This document shows, piece after piece, positions 8,384 to 17,737 of a stretch of 64,000 nucleotides of DNA (its first letter is position 1; each line of letters starts with the position of its first letter). A program made the position numbers and the translations under genes. This stretch comes from RHLJ01 sp965222205. GTDB taxonomy: Bacteria > Bacteroidota > Rhodothermia > Balneolales > Balneolaceae. The notes under the pieces were generated by a model. The model made no database searches. It was not told where the DNA came from and saw nothing but the letters and a program-made list of their open reading frames with translations. The DNA lies in the NCBI GenBank assembly GCA_965222205.1, contig OZ244932.1, positions 124,001 through 188,000 on the forward strand, given 5' to 3'.

Positions 8384-9566
8384 AGTAGAAGGCCCCCTGA
8401 TCCCGGCTATGTTTCGAGATGTTGAGGAGAATGCCAACCATCAGTCCGGCGAACATCATACTGGTTCCGCCATAACTCACAAAAGGCATAGGCAAACCAG
8501 TTACTGGAAGTAAACCGCTTGCAACGCTGGCATTCACAAATCCATACAGTACAATGGTGAGCGTGCATCCAACTGCTAAAAGTGAACCCAGAGTATCTTC
8601 AGCTTTTCTGGCAATGAACACAACACCGCGGATTAGAATTAAGCTGAATAGGACAATCAACGCCATTGCCCCGGCGATACCATATTCTTCGGCTATAATG
8701 GCAAAAATAAAATCGTTATAAGGTGCAGGCAGGAAATCGCGCTGGGTACTTTTTCCTATTCCAACGCCCAAAAACTCCCCTTTAGCGATAGCGATATGAG
8801 CCTGCTGTGCCTGATAGCCACTTCCTGTTAAGAATTCCTGAGTTTCAATATTTTTGATTTGCTGAACGTATTGCTCAATTCGATCCTGACGGTTGGTTGA
8901 TTGGCTGACCAAAAGCATTCCGCCCAGCACAGCCACCGTAATCATAGATCCGAGCTGTATAACACTAACTCTTCCAATGAACATCATTACCAGGCAGATA
9001 CTCATGAGAATACCGGCGCTACTGAAGTCTTCGATGCCGATAAGCCCGCAGGTAAGAACTACCCATACCATGATCGGTAGGAACGACTTTTTGAAGTCTT
9101 TTATGTATTCCTGCTTTTCACTTAGAAGAACGCTTACATGAAGAAGAAGTGCGACGGTAGCCACGGTAGAGGGCTGAAAACTAAATCCACCCAGGTTAAG
9201 CCAGCGTTTTGCTCCAAATTGTTCTACTCCGAATATCAGAACAGCTACCAGTAAGAAAAGGCTTACAACCATCCCAAGCCGGCTGAATTTAGCGAGCGTG
9301 TGATAGTTTATTTTGGAAGCAATCAGCATTACAAAGAAAGCAATTCCCAGTTTAACCACATGTCGGGTAACCAGTGCAAATGCAGAAGTTTCATTCGAGG
9401 CGGCAAAGAAGGCGATGGAAGAATACACCGCCAGCACCCCAAACATCATAAGTATGATGATGGCCATAAGCAGAATCCGGTCACTACCTTGTTTTCTGGT
9501 ATCGATGTCTTCCGGGCTGGTGCCCAAAACACTGGATAAATTGCTATGTGGAGATGTATAGATCAC
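8376..9566 (-). CDS. ftsW: SEDS septal peptidoglycan polymerase FtsW
   Basis: FtsW is the SEDS-family glycosyltransferase that polymerises lipid II at the septum with its partner FtsI. About ten membrane helices begin near LLMAIIILMMFG. The characteristic motifs KRWLNLGGFSFQPS, GEFLGVGIGKSTQRDFLPAPYNDFIFA and GLPMPFVSYGGTSM are all present. Two starts are possible. A TTG at 9590 lies inside a palindromic spacer repeat and has no ribosome-binding site. The GTG at 9566 lies just outside it and is chosen here, giving ~396 residues. The gap to murD (9567-9770) is the second largest in the cluster. Confidence 0.95.
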   Translation of the reverse strand: MIYTSPHSNLSSVLGTSPEDIDTRKQGSDRILLMAIIILMMFGVLAVYSSIAFFAASNETSAFALVTRHVVKLGIAFFVMLIASKINYHTLAKFSRLGMVVSLFLLVAVLIFGVEQFGAKRWLNLGGFSFQPSTVATVALLLHVSVLLSEKQEYIKDFKKSFLPIMVWVVLTCGLIGIEDFSSAGILMSICLVMMFIGRVSVIQLGSMITVAVLGGMLLVSQSTNRQDRIEQYVQQIKNIETQEFLTGSGYQAQQAHIAIAKGEFLGVGIGKSTQRDFLPAPYNDFIFAIIAEEYGIAGAMALIVLFSLILIRGVVFIARKAEDTLGSLLAVGCTLTIVLYGFVNASVASGLLPVTGLPMPFVSYGGTSMMFAGLMVGILLNISKHSRDQGAFYYG

Positions 9567-9579
9567 TTCGTGATAAATC

Positions 9580-9638
9580 CCAAATTCCAATTATCAAATT
9601 CCATACTTCCTTTCAGGAAATTTGGTATTTGGAGTTTG
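9580..9638. repeat. Imperfect inverted repeat in the murD-ftsW gap
   Basis: A 23-base segment (9580-9602) rich in CAAATTCC words is repeated in inverted, slightly diverged form at 9616-9638 and would fold into a long hairpin in the transcript. A second, weaker pair (AACAAAG near 9700, CTTTGTT near 9747) follows in the same gap. No gene is visible between 9567 and 9770. The element lies just before the ftsW start and could influence its translation. Confidence 0.55.
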
Positions 9639-9770
9639 AAATTCGAGGCTTTGTTTGTCATTTGGGTTTTGATATTTGTCATTTATTGGTCTCAGAGTAA
9701 CAAAGAGGCAAACTGACAGAGTAAGTTTTACTAAACTTTGTGCCTTTGTTCCTATGTGCCTTTATTCTTT

Positions 9771-11126
9771 TCACAGCTTATTTACTTCTTCTTTAAAAAC
9801 TTTTCCGCGATGTTCGTAATCATCAAACATATCGAAAGACGAACACGCCGGGCTTAGTAAAACAACTTCACCTCGTTTTGCTACTTTTTTGGCAATTCTG
9901 ACAGCTTCCCGCATAGTCTCAGCCATTTCAAAATTCGGTGATACAGCTTCCAACTGTTCTTTTACCCTTTCTTTAGATTCACCAATACCAATCACGGTAT
10001 GAACTTTCTCTTTAATCTGATCAATCAGCTCTGAGTAATCGTTGCCTTTGTCACGACCGCCTAGGATGAGTGTCATTGGAACGTTGTAGCTATCAAGGGC
10101 AAACCAAACAGCATTAACATTGGTAGCTTTGCTGTCGTTGATGTATTTAACCCCATCAACTTCGCGAGCGATCTCAAGTCGGTGCTCAACCCCGGTAAAA
10201 GTTTTCAGGCTTTCCCGAATAGCTTCATTTTTAATTTCAGCGGCGCGGGCTGCAAGTGCAGCAGCGAGGCCATTTTGTAGATTATGTTGGCCTTTGAGGC
10301 CGAGTTCGAACACTGACATAAGGGTTTCTTCCTTATTATTTAATCTGAAGATGATATTATCGTTTCGAATGAAAGCGCCTTCAGGGACTTCATGTTTATT
10401 TGAAAATCCCCATACCTGAGGGGGGCTGTCTTTCTGTTGTAGTGCTTCAACATGGTGCTTGATGAGCGGGTCATCGTAGTTGAAGATAAACCAGTTACCT
10501 GCTGTCTGGTTTTCTGTAATTCTGAATTTGGATGCAGCGTATTTTTCTAAGCTATTTTCATATCTATCCAGATGATCGGGAGTGATATTCAAAAGAACGC
10601 TTATATCTGGTTTAAAAGTAGTTATATGATCGAGTTGGAAACTGCTTACTTCTAAAATTTGATCATTCGTAGCCTCATCAACTTTTTCAGAAAAAGCATA
10701 GCCAATATTCCCCGAAAGGCTGAAATCGACATTGGCAGTTTTCCAGATATGACTGAGCCAAGTGGTAACTGTAGTTTTTCCGTTGCTTCCTGTGACTGCA
10801 AGAATTCGTTCTTTGGTAAACCAGCTTGCTACTTCAATTTCTGAAAAGACTTCTTTCCCTTCATTCAGATAGTATTGAACAATTGGCGCTTTGGTAGGAA
10901 CCCCAGGACTTAGGACTGCAAAACCAGCTTCTTTGGCTTTGTCTGAATGTCCGTTTTCTTCAAATGCGACTCCCGCATGAATTAGCTTTGCCTTACAAGA
11001 AACCGAAATGGCATTGGAATCTGTGACAAATACGTTCGCTCCTTTCCGTTGAAGAAGTAAAGCGACTGCAATACCACTTCTGGCAGCTCCGATAACGACG
11101 ATATGTGTTCCTTTTACGTCTTTCAT
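9771..11126 (-). CDS. murD: UDP-N-acetylmuramoyl-L-alanine--D-glutamate ligase MurD
   Basis: MurD adds D-glutamate to UDP-MurNAc-L-Ala in the cytoplasm. From the ATG at 11126 the protein has 451 residues. It begins MKDVKGTHIVVIGAARSGIA, a Rossmann-type UDP-binding start, and has the ATP P-loop GSNGKTT at 113-119. ILGGRDKGNDY and LLSPACSSFDMFDDYEHRG near the C-terminus are typical of MurD. The frame is open further upstream, but the ATG at 11126 forms an ATGA overlap with the mraY stop and gives the family's normal N-terminus. Between mraY and ftsW. Confidence 0.97.
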   Translation of the reverse strand: MKDVKGTHIVVIGAARSGIAVALLLQRKGANVFVTDSNAISVSCKAKLIHAGVAFEENGHSDKAKEAGFAVLSPGVPTKAPIVQYYLNEGKEVFSEIEVASWFTKERILAVTGSNGKTTVTTWLSHIWKTANVDFSLSGNIGYAFSEKVDEATNDQILEVSSFQLDHITTFKPDISVLLNITPDHLDRYENSLEKYAASKFRITENQTAGNWFIFNYDDPLIKHHVEALQQKDSPPQVWGFSNKHEVPEGAFIRNDNIIFRLNNKEETLMSVFELGLKGQHNLQNGLAAALAARAAEIKNEAIRESLKTFTGVEHRLEIAREVDGVKYINDSKATNVNAVWFALDSYNVPMTLILGGRDKGNDYSELIDQIKEKVHTVIGIGESKERVKEQLEAVSPNFEMAETMREAVRIAKKVAKRGEVVLLSPACSSFDMFDDYEHRGKVFKEEVNKL

Positions 11127-12259
11127 CGGATTTTGAGGGTTAATAAACTGATAAGTGCGAGCAGAATGGTGATAATCCAGAAACGAACCACAATTTTCTG
11201 TTCCGACCACCCTTTCTTTTCAAAGTGGTGATGAATTGGAGTCATTAAAAACACTCGACGACCTTCTCCATACTTACGCTTGGTGTATTTGAAATAGGTG
11301 GTTTGAATGATCACAGAAAGAGTTTCGAAAAAGAATACTCCGCAAATAAAAGGAAGGAGTAATTCTTTATGCAGCATTAATGCCAAAGCACCAAATGCCC
11401 CACCGATTGCCAGTGAACCGGTATCACCCATAAACACAGAAGCGGGATTGGTGTTATACCAAAGGAATCCCATGCAGGCACCAATCAAAGAAGCACAAAA
11501 AATAGTGAGCTCGCCGGCGCCAGGGAGATACATAATGTCGAGGAAGCCCGAAAAATCCACACGACCGGAAACATAGGCGAAAATGGCAAAAACGAATCCA
11601 CAGATAGCAGAAACTCCCGAAGCCAGCCCGTCTAGCCCATCAGTTAGATTAGTGGCATTACTTACCGCTGTAATAATGAACACCGAAACCGGGAGATAAA
11701 TCACCCAACCCCACTGCTCGCCGAAGAAAGCGTAATCTATATTTAAGTCTTTAGCAAAAGGAACGGTAGAGAGCGTGTTGAATAGCTCAAAATCCGAATG
11801 GAAATAAAGTACCGATCCCAGAACCAATCCTACGGTAACCTGGCCAGCAACCTTAAATCGACCGGCTAGCCCGCTTTTGTCTTTCTTAACCACTTTGATG
11901 TAATCATCAATAAAACCAACAATACCCAGAGCAAGCATCACAAAAAAGATCAGCCAGCCATAAATACTGTCCATTTTTACAAAGAGAAGTGTGGGAATAA
12001 GTGTTGCGAGTAGTATAATCACCCCTCCCATTGAAGGAGTGCCTCGTTTACTGGCGTGATGATCAAGCCCAACATCATCCCTGATAACCTCACCGAGCTG
12101 CATTTTGCTTAACCATTTGATAATCCGTCGCCCGATAATCAGGCTGATTATAAGTGATGTAACTGCAGCAAGTCCTGTTCGGGTAGAGATAAACTCCATA
12201 GCCGAAGCTCCGGGAAATTCATAGGTGGTCTCAAGCCAGGCAAATAGTTCGTATAACAT
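11123..12259 (-). CDS. mraY: Phospho-N-acetylmuramoyl-pentapeptide transferase MraY
   Basis: MraY is the multi-pass inner-membrane enzyme that makes lipid I from UDP-MurNAc-pentapeptide and undecaprenyl phosphate. The 378-residue protein carries about ten helices. The magnesium and catalytic region FIDDYIKVVKKDKSGL, the NLTDGLDGLASG loop, the FMGDTGSLAIGG motif and the uridine-side HHHFEKKGW motif are all intact. The ATG at 12259 overlaps the murE stop by one base (TGATG). In many bacteria murF lies between murE and mraY. Here it is absent, so murF must be elsewhere in the genome. Confidence 0.98.
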   Translation of the reverse strand: MLYELFAWLETTYEFPGASAMEFISTRTGLAAVTSLIISLIIGRRIIKWLSKMQLGEVIRDDVGLDHHASKRGTPSMGGVIILLATLIPTLLFVKMDSIYGWLIFFVMLALGIVGFIDDYIKVVKKDKSGLAGRFKVAGQVTVGLVLGSVLYFHSDFELFNTLSTVPFAKDLNIDYAFFGEQWGWVIYLPVSVFIITAVSNATNLTDGLDGLASGVSAICGFVFAIFAYVSGRVDFSGFLDIMYLPGAGELTIFCASLIGACMGFLWYNTNPASVFMGDTGSLAIGGAFGALALMLHKELLLPFICGVFFFETLSVIIQTTYFKYTKRKYGEGRRVFLMTPIHHHFEKKGWSEQKIVVRFWIITILLALISLLTLKIR

Positions 12260-13716
12260 CAGATGCCTCCTTTAACATAAAGTTCAAGAGCATTTTTGGC
12301 TACCAAACGATCATCAAAAGGGTGTTTTATACCTTCTACATCCTGATAATCTTCATGACCTTTTCCGGCGATTAAAACTATATCGTTCTTATCGGCTACT
12401 GAAATTGCTTTTTGAATAGCTTCTTTCCGATTCGTAATACTTGTGACACCTTTCTTCTTATCAAACCCTTTCAGAATGTCTTCAATGATCTTCTCAGGAT
12501 TTTCAAAACGAGGGTTATCACTGGTTACAAAAATATGATCGGCATACTGTTCAGCAGCCTTTGCCATTTCGGGGCGTTTTGAGGTATCACGATCTCCGCC
12601 TGCGCCAAAAACAACGGTCAGTTTTTGAGAAGGTTCTTTTACCTGATGCAAGGTTGATAGTACATTCTTAAGTGCATCGGGAGTGTGTGCATAATCTACA
12701 ATGGCAAGAGGTGCTGAATCGAGTTCAACTTTCTCCATACGCCCTGTCGCACCGTTTGCATTCTTTAACGCGTTGGTAATAGAATCAGTCTTTAACCCAA
12801 GTGCCTTGCAGATCAGGAATGCCTGACCAACATTGTAAGCGTTAAATTTCCCAATTAGGGGAGAGTTGATCAAAGTTCCATCTACCATCAGGGTTAAACC
12901 CGAGGATGTATTGGACTGGATGTAGTTTTGATCTGTACCAAATGAAAGCAAAGAGTTTTTTGCTTTACAGTCAGCAAGCATGAAAGCTCCGTACTGGTCA
13001 TCGGTGTTAACTACCGCAGTCGAAGAAGACGGGAGTCCATCAAAAAGAATTTTTTTGGCTTTAGCGTACTCTTCAATGGTAACATGATAGTCCAGATGAT
13101 CGTGGCTCAGGTTTGTAAAAGCAGCAGTTTCAAAATCGAAACCCGAAACACGAGATTGGTCAAGCGCGTGAGAGGATACTTCCATCACTAAATACTCAGA
13201 TCCTGCTTCCACCATTTTCTTCATATCGTTAGCCAGTTCGATAGGGTCTGAGGTGGTTAGAGAACTATCCAGTTCTTCTTCTAAAATCTTTTTTGAGACT
13301 GTACCTAGTAACGAGGTTTTTTCTCCAAGCGAAGAAAGTACCTGATGAACTAAGGTAGCAGTGGTAGTTTTGCCATTGGTTCCGGTTATTCCTACGATTT
13401 TTAATTTTTCTGCGGGATTTCCAGCAAAAGCCTGTGCGAGTTTACCGAGCAGAGCTCTGGTATTTTCAACTTCCATCACACAAACACCTTCAGCATCGGT
13501 ATAATAGCTTTCTTCGGTAATCAAAACCTTAGCTCCAAGCGAGATGGCATCTTCAAGAAACATGTGTCCATCCACTTCGTGACCTTCTATGGCAATAAAA
13601 ACAGAATTCTCTTTTACTTGACGTGAGTCTTGTACAATCGAATGCAAATCTTCTTCAGGCTTCGTTCTCGAAACATGTAGTGGATTAACTAACTCTATGA
13701 GTTCTTTGATGTACAA
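12259..13716 (-). CDS. murE: UDP-MurNAc-tripeptide synthetase MurE, meso-diaminopimelate type
   Basis: MurE adds the third stem residue to UDP-MurNAc-L-Ala-D-Glu. The 485-residue protein shows the ATP loop GTNGKTT (~112-118), the carbamylated-lysine region TTSDPIEL onward, and SDNPRFENP near residue 405. DNPR is the known signature for meso-diaminopimelate rather than lysine, so the peptidoglycan should be DAP type, as expected for a Gram-negative. The only start that fits is a TTG at 13716, one base after the ftsI stop, which implies translational coupling. The next in-frame Met would remove essential sequence. Confidence 0.96.
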   Translation of the reverse strand: MYIKELIELVNPLHVSRTKPEEDLHSIVQDSRQVKENSVFIAIEGHEVDGHMFLEDAISLGAKVLITEESYYTDAEGVCVMEVENTRALLGKLAQAFAGNPAEKLKIVGITGTNGKTTTATLVHQVLSSLGEKTSLLGTVSKKILEEELDSSLTTSDPIELANDMKKMVEAGSEYLVMEVSSHALDQSRVSGFDFETAAFTNLSHDHLDYHVTIEEYAKAKKILFDGLPSSSTAVVNTDDQYGAFMLADCKAKNSLLSFGTDQNYIQSNTSSGLTLMVDGTLINSPLIGKFNAYNVGQAFLICKALGLKTDSITNALKNANGATGRMEKVELDSAPLAIVDYAHTPDALKNVLSTLHQVKEPSQKLTVVFGAGGDRDTSKRPEMAKAAEQYADHIFVTSDNPRFENPEKIIEDILKGFDKKKGVTSITNRKEAIQKAISVADKNDIVLIAGKGHEDYQDVEGIKHPFDDRLVAKNALELYVKGGI

Positions 13717-13717
13717 C

Positions 13718-15880
13718 TTATTTCTCTTTCCGGGCTTTGGTTATAATTTCAAGTGATCTGGCTTTTCCTCTGATGGTAACCTCACTTCCTTCTCTCATCA
13801 ATTCACCGGCTTTTGGAAACTGAGCGAATACAGTTCCTGAACCAATCATCGTGGATTTTAATCCGAGAGAGGTAAGTAGGCTCGAAGCACTTCGCATGCT
13901 CATACCTTTCAGATTGGGAATTTCTGCAAGACCTTCTTTAATGCTTGCACTATCAATCGGGACATAGGTTTCCGAAAGAGTGAGTAAAATTTCTTGTCCA
14001 GCCATAAGCTCCGTTCCGGCTTCTGGTTCCTGAGATAAAACAATTCCATTTTTCCCGGATGTTTTGAACTCAATATTTAACTCTGAAAGAATCTTTTCAG
14101 CCTGATTAACTGGTAACCCTTCCACAAAAGGGGTAAGAGCAAATAGCTCCGTTTCAGTCTCATCCAATTTGAAGTCATGCTGAAGATCGCTGTCTAACCC
14201 GGCAATACGAGTGGCAACTTGTCGGAAAATTGGTCCAGCTGTATAACCACCGTAACCAACAGGTTTAGGCTCATCAAGAAGAATCAGGCATACATATTTT
14301 GGATCTTCAACAGGGAAGAAGCCTACAAATGAGCCTCTGTAATTATTGGTATATCGACCATTTACCACTTTTTTGGCCGTTCCGGTTTTTCCAGCAATTT
14401 TTAACCCTTTAACCTGTGCAAATTCTCCTGTACCTGAATCGGAAACAACACTTTCAAAAACAGGGAGTAGTGCGTCCAGCGTTTTCTTTTTAGCAATTCG
14501 GCGAATTTCAACCGGATCATGCTCACTAATTATATTCCCTTGTTTGTCTTCAATTCGCTCAACTATGTAAGGTCTCATCATCAAACCATCATTTGCAAAA
14601 GCTGCATAAGCCTGGGCAACCTGAATGGGAGTTGCAAGAAGTTCATATCCATGAGACATCCATGGAAGACTTACCAAGCTCCATTCGTAAGGTTTGGCCA
14701 TACGACCACTTTCTTCACCGGCTATGTCTACATAAGTAGGCGTTCCGAACCCCATATTTCGCGCGTATTGATAAAACTTGTCTTTATCGAGGCGCATGGC
14801 AATTTCAGCGGTAGCCACATTCGATGATTGCCTCATCACGCTGGCAAAATCCATATTACCAAGTGGATCATGATCGCGGAGCGTTAAACCATGAATAACC
14901 ACTTCTCCGTTATCAGGAGTTTCAAAAATCTCTTCAAAATCTACTTTGCGCTGTTCCACTGCAGCGATTGCGGTTACCAACTTAAACGTTGATCCCGGCT
15001 CTACCATATCGGAAACCGCAAAATTACGCCGGTTGATATCATCTTCATTTCCCGGGAAGTTTGGATCGAAGGTAGGATAATTAGCCAATGCCTTGATAGC
15101 ACCGGTTTTGGGATCCAGAATGATCCCGGTTCCATAATTAGCCTGATGCTTTTCAACCCCCGTTTTTAATTCGTCTTCAAGAATAGCCTGGATATAGGCA
15201 TCAATGGTTGTATGGAGGGAGTAACCATCCGTAGGTAATTTTTTGGGAGCCCCAACATATTCAAACACTCTGTTGAATGGATCTTTACGAACCTGACGAA
15301 CACCATCTTCACCTTTTAATTCTGTATTATAGAATGATTCGATGCCGGTTCGGCCACTCATAGTATGATTTACAAAACCGAGCGAGTGAGCCGCAAGTGT
15401 TCCAAAGGTATATTTACGACGGAAATTCTCTTCAATAATTACTCCCCGAATACCTAATGCTTTGATTTCATCTTTAGCTATTCCGGAAAGATTTTTGCCA
15501 AGTACTACATAGCGTGAACGGGAAGGAGCTGAATCGATCTTATTTAAATAATAAGAAGAAGGTTGGTTGGTAACTTCAGCCAGTTTCTTTGTTAACTGGA
15601 CAATCTGATCACGGGTCAGCCCTTTAATCTTAGGATCGAGCGCGATTTGATAATCAGTTGCATTAGTAGCTAAGAGGGTTCCGTTCTTATCATAAATATT
15701 CCCTCGTTGAGCGGGGATGGGGATATAATCAATAGCTTGCTGACTCCAAAGTTCACGCAAGCCTTCACCTTCCACATAGTTAATGCGAAATAATTGAAAG
15801 GCTAATGCACATGGTAAGAGGAAAAGCAATCCAAGTACAATGAACATCCGGCTTAATATGGCGGTTCGATGTTCAATCAT
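13718..15880 (-). CDS. ftsI: Septal penicillin-binding protein FtsI/PBP3 with PASTA domains
   Basis: This is the monofunctional transpeptidase that cross-links septal peptidoglycan together with FtsW. The 720-residue protein has one N-terminal membrane helix (~10-30) and a dimerisation domain with RGNIYDKNGTLLA. The transpeptidase domain carries the active-site STFK (297-300, Ser297), the SSN triad and KTGTAKK near residue 500. After the transpeptidase domain come two PASTA repeats (~600-710), found in Spo0A-type division PBPs and some Bacteroidota enzymes, absent from E. coli FtsI. The ATG overlaps the ftsL-like stop by four bases. Confidence 0.95.
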   Translation of the reverse strand: MIEHRTAILSRMFIVLGLLFLLPCALAFQLFRINYVEGEGLRELWSQQAIDYIPIPAQRGNIYDKNGTLLATNATDYQIALDPKIKGLTRDQIVQLTKKLAEVTNQPSSYYLNKIDSAPSRSRYVVLGKNLSGIAKDEIKALGIRGVIIEENFRRKYTFGTLAAHSLGFVNHTMSGRTGIESFYNTELKGEDGVRQVRKDPFNRVFEYVGAPKKLPTDGYSLHTTIDAYIQAILEDELKTGVEKHQANYGTGIILDPKTGAIKALANYPTFDPNFPGNEDDINRRNFAVSDMVEPGSTFKLVTAIAAVEQRKVDFEEIFETPDNGEVVIHGLTLRDHDPLGNMDFASVMRQSSNVATAEIAMRLDKDKFYQYARNMGFGTPTYVDIAGEESGRMAKPYEWSLVSLPWMSHGYELLATPIQVAQAYAAFANDGLMMRPYIVERIEDKQGNIISEHDPVEIRRIAKKKTLDALLPVFESVVSDSGTGEFAQVKGLKIAGKTGTAKKVVNGRYTNNYRGSFVGFFPVEDPKYVCLILLDEPKPVGYGGYTAGPIFRQVATRIAGLDSDLQHDFKLDETETELFALTPFVEGLPVNQAEKILSELNIEFKTSGKNGIVLSQEPEAGTELMAGQEILLTLSETYVPIDSASIKEGLAEIPNLKGMSMRSASSLLTSLGLKSTMIGSGTVFAQFPKAGELMREGSEVTIRGKARSLEIITKARKEK

Positions 15881-16293
15881 TTCTCTACCTTGATCACTTT
15901 GTCGACTGGTCCGCCATTTATGAAACCCTGCTCTTTTGCTTTTTGATAAATCTCAGCAGGACCAACCATTCGATCGTACCTGAGCTTTAATTCATCATGC
16001 ATTTGACGGGCTTTATTGTATTCCTGTTCCAAAGCCTGAACTTCCTGTAACAGTTTTTGAGTAGCAAAAACATGTGTCAGGTAGGCAAAGCCAAATATCC
16101 CGATAACGATTGCAGCAAGAATTACTTTTCCGGGTTTAATCTTTGGAAAACCGGATCTTCCGGATGAAGTCTTGCTGACATTTTTCCTTCTGGCTTTTTT
16201 CGCTGAAGGGGGTGAGGGTGTTATGTCAGGTTTAGGGACTTTTCGGAGGTTTGGCTTCACTTGTTGGCGCTTAAGCGGGGATTGAACCATCAT
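15877..16293 (-). CDS. ftsL: FtsL-like small division protein
   Basis: The 138-residue protein has a long basic, proline-rich cytoplasmic tail, one membrane helix (~57-74) and a periplasmic coiled-coil segment (QEVQALEQEYNKARQMHDELKLRYDR). This is the FtsL topology. In the FtsQLB complex such proteins pair with FtsB and activate FtsWI. Sequence identity in this family is very low, so the call rests on topology, the LKLRYDRMVGPAEIYQKAKEQGF ending, and position between rsmH and ftsI. It overlaps both neighbours by four bases (ATGA). The basic tail is longer than that of E. coli FtsL. Confidence 0.85.
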   Translation of the reverse strand: MMVQSPLKRQQVKPNLRKVPKPDITPSPPSAKKARRKNVSKTSSGRSGFPKIKPGKVILAAIVIGIFGFAYLTHVFATQKLLQEVQALEQEYNKARQMHDELKLRYDRMVGPAEIYQKAKEQGFINGGPVDKVIKVEK

Positions 16294-17216
16294 GAGCCTC
16301 CTCCGTTGGTTTTTTCTGCGACCCGGAGTTTAGCGCTTCGGGCTGCGGGGTTTTTGGAAACCTCATCTTCAGAAGGGGTGATAACCTGTCGGTTTATCGG
16401 TTGAAGTGGGGAAATGACGTTTCCATAAAAATCTTTTTCGATCTTACCGTCTAAATTACCGGCTTTAAAAAATCGCTTAACGATGCGGTCTTCCAGAGAG
16501 TGATAAGACATCACAACCAATCGACCGCCCGGTTTAAGAACTTCAAGAGATTGGGTAAGTACATCTTTCAGCATTTCCAGCTCCCGGTTTACCTCAATGC
16601 GGATTCCCTGGAATACCCGGGCGAGTGATTTAACCTGAAATCTACCTTTAATTACTTCACCTACAGCAGCTTTAAGTTCTCCGGTAGTTTCAATCGGGCG
16701 GGCATTGATGATGGCTTTAGCAATCTGTCGGCTGGCTCGTTCTTCTCCATAATGGAAGATTACATCACGGAGCTGCTCGTACTCATAATTATTAACCACC
16801 TGATATGCAGAAACCCCGGTAAGGTTTCCCATGCGCATATCCAATGGACCATCTTCCTGAAAACTGAAACCACGTTCGGCTTCTTTTATCTGATGGGTGG
16901 AAACTCCAAGATCTAAAAGGATTCCGGCTACCTGACCTTGTACTTGGGGAGGTAGAAGGGTAGTCAGGTAGCCAAAGTTTCCTTTTAATATGTTAAATCT
17001 GGGATCATTTCCGATCCGGGCAGAAGCGGCGGCGATTGCTTCATCGTCCTGATCTATAGCAAAAAGTTGTCCATTCTCACCTAAATGAAATAAAATTTCT
17101 TTTGAATGACCGCCACCGCCAAGGGTTCCATCTATATATATGCCACCTTTTTCGATAGCAAGACCATTCATGCATTCCTGAAGCATTACGGGGATATGCT
17201 CATAATATGTAGTCAT
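16290..17216 (-). CDS. rsmH: 16S rRNA m4C1402 methyltransferase RsmH (MraW)
   Basis: RsmH uses S-adenosylmethionine to methylate N4 of cytidine 1402 in the 16S rRNA P site. The SAM-binding motif DGTLGGGGHS lies near the N-terminus, and the typical YHSLEDRIVKRFF motif is in the C-terminal half. The rest (DLGVSTHQIKEAERGFSF, GPLDMRM) also matches the family. Two starts are available: 17228 and 17216. The latter, giving MTTYYEHIPVML, leaves a one-base gap to mraZ and resembles the usual N-terminus, so it is used; the other cannot be excluded. It is the second gene of the cluster, as in most bacteria. Confidence 0.95.
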   Translation of the reverse strand: MTTYYEHIPVMLQECMNGLAIEKGGIYIDGTLGGGGHSKEILFHLGENGQLFAIDQDDEAIAAASARIGNDPRFNILKGNFGYLTTLLPPQVQGQVAGILLDLGVSTHQIKEAERGFSFQEDGPLDMRMGNLTGVSAYQVVNNYEYEQLRDVIFHYGEERASRQIAKAIINARPIETTGELKAAVGEVIKGRFQVKSLARVFQGIRIEVNRELEMLKDVLTQSLEVLKPGGRLVVMSYHSLEDRIVKRFFKAGNLDGKIEKDFYGNVISPLQPINRQVITPSEDEVSKNPAARSAKLRVAEKTNGGGS

Positions 17217-17217
17217 G

Positions 17218-17685
17218 TTAATCAGCATCGGTTTGTGAGCCGCCTCCCATCACTTGTTCAAAAATTTCTTCAAATGCATCAGGATCGAGGTTTTCGTCAG
17301 CCTCGTTTAATTTTTCAGGGGACCAGATTTCGATGTATTGTCCCATTCCAATAAAAACAGCTTTAGAGCTGATGCCAGCAAAAGTAGAATGGTCGGAGGG
17401 AATGGCTATACGATTTTGTTTATCGAGTGCTATATCTTCTGCGTAACGGAGGAAATTACGTTTGGCAATGCGGCCGGCGCGGGTAAAGTTATTGGCCTGA
17501 GACAGGGCGTCTTCTACATTTTGCCATTCATTTTCGGGGTACAAATAGAGGCAACCTTCTAATCCACGTACTACAACGAACCGATCTTGTGCGGATGGGC
17601 TAAGCACTTTGCGCATCTTGGCAGGGAAAGAAATACGTCCTTTCTCATCTACACTATGCTCGTATTGGCCTTTAAAACTATACAC
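17218..17685 (-). CDS. mraZ: Transcriptional regulator MraZ
   Basis: MraZ is a swapped-hairpin AbrB-fold DNA-binding protein that represses its own dcw operon in studied species. The 155-residue protein contains two MraZ repeats: GQYEHSVDEKGRISFPAKMRK near the N-terminus and EDIALDKQNRIAIPSDHS in the second half. Both carry the conserved D-x-K-x-R-I-x-(F/I)-P pattern. The start is a GTG at 17685 preceded by GGGA. It is the first gene of the cluster, and upstream lie five 10-bp-spaced GTGGG-like boxes that fit the known MraZ operator, so autoregulation is likely. Confidence 0.95.
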   Translation of the reverse strand: MYSFKGQYEHSVDEKGRISFPAKMRKVLSPSAQDRFVVVRGLEGCLYLYPENEWQNVEDALSQANNFTRAGRIAKRNFLRYAEDIALDKQNRIAIPSDHSTFAGISSKAVFIGMGQYIEIWSPEKLNEADENLDPDAFEEIFEQVMGGGSQTDAD

Positions 17686-17737
17686 GATTCCCGCTACGTG
17701 AATTTAGATTGCTAATTTGATCAGAAAAGAGAAAGTC

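Noticed and set aside
8384..8437. Longer murG N-terminus
   Set aside because: The extension lies within ftsW and the ATG at 8383 has a good Shine-Dalgarno sequence and the family's N-terminus.
9566..9590. ftsW start at TTG 9590
   Set aside because: It lies within a palindromic spacer repeat, lacks a ribosome-binding site, and the extra residues have no family match.
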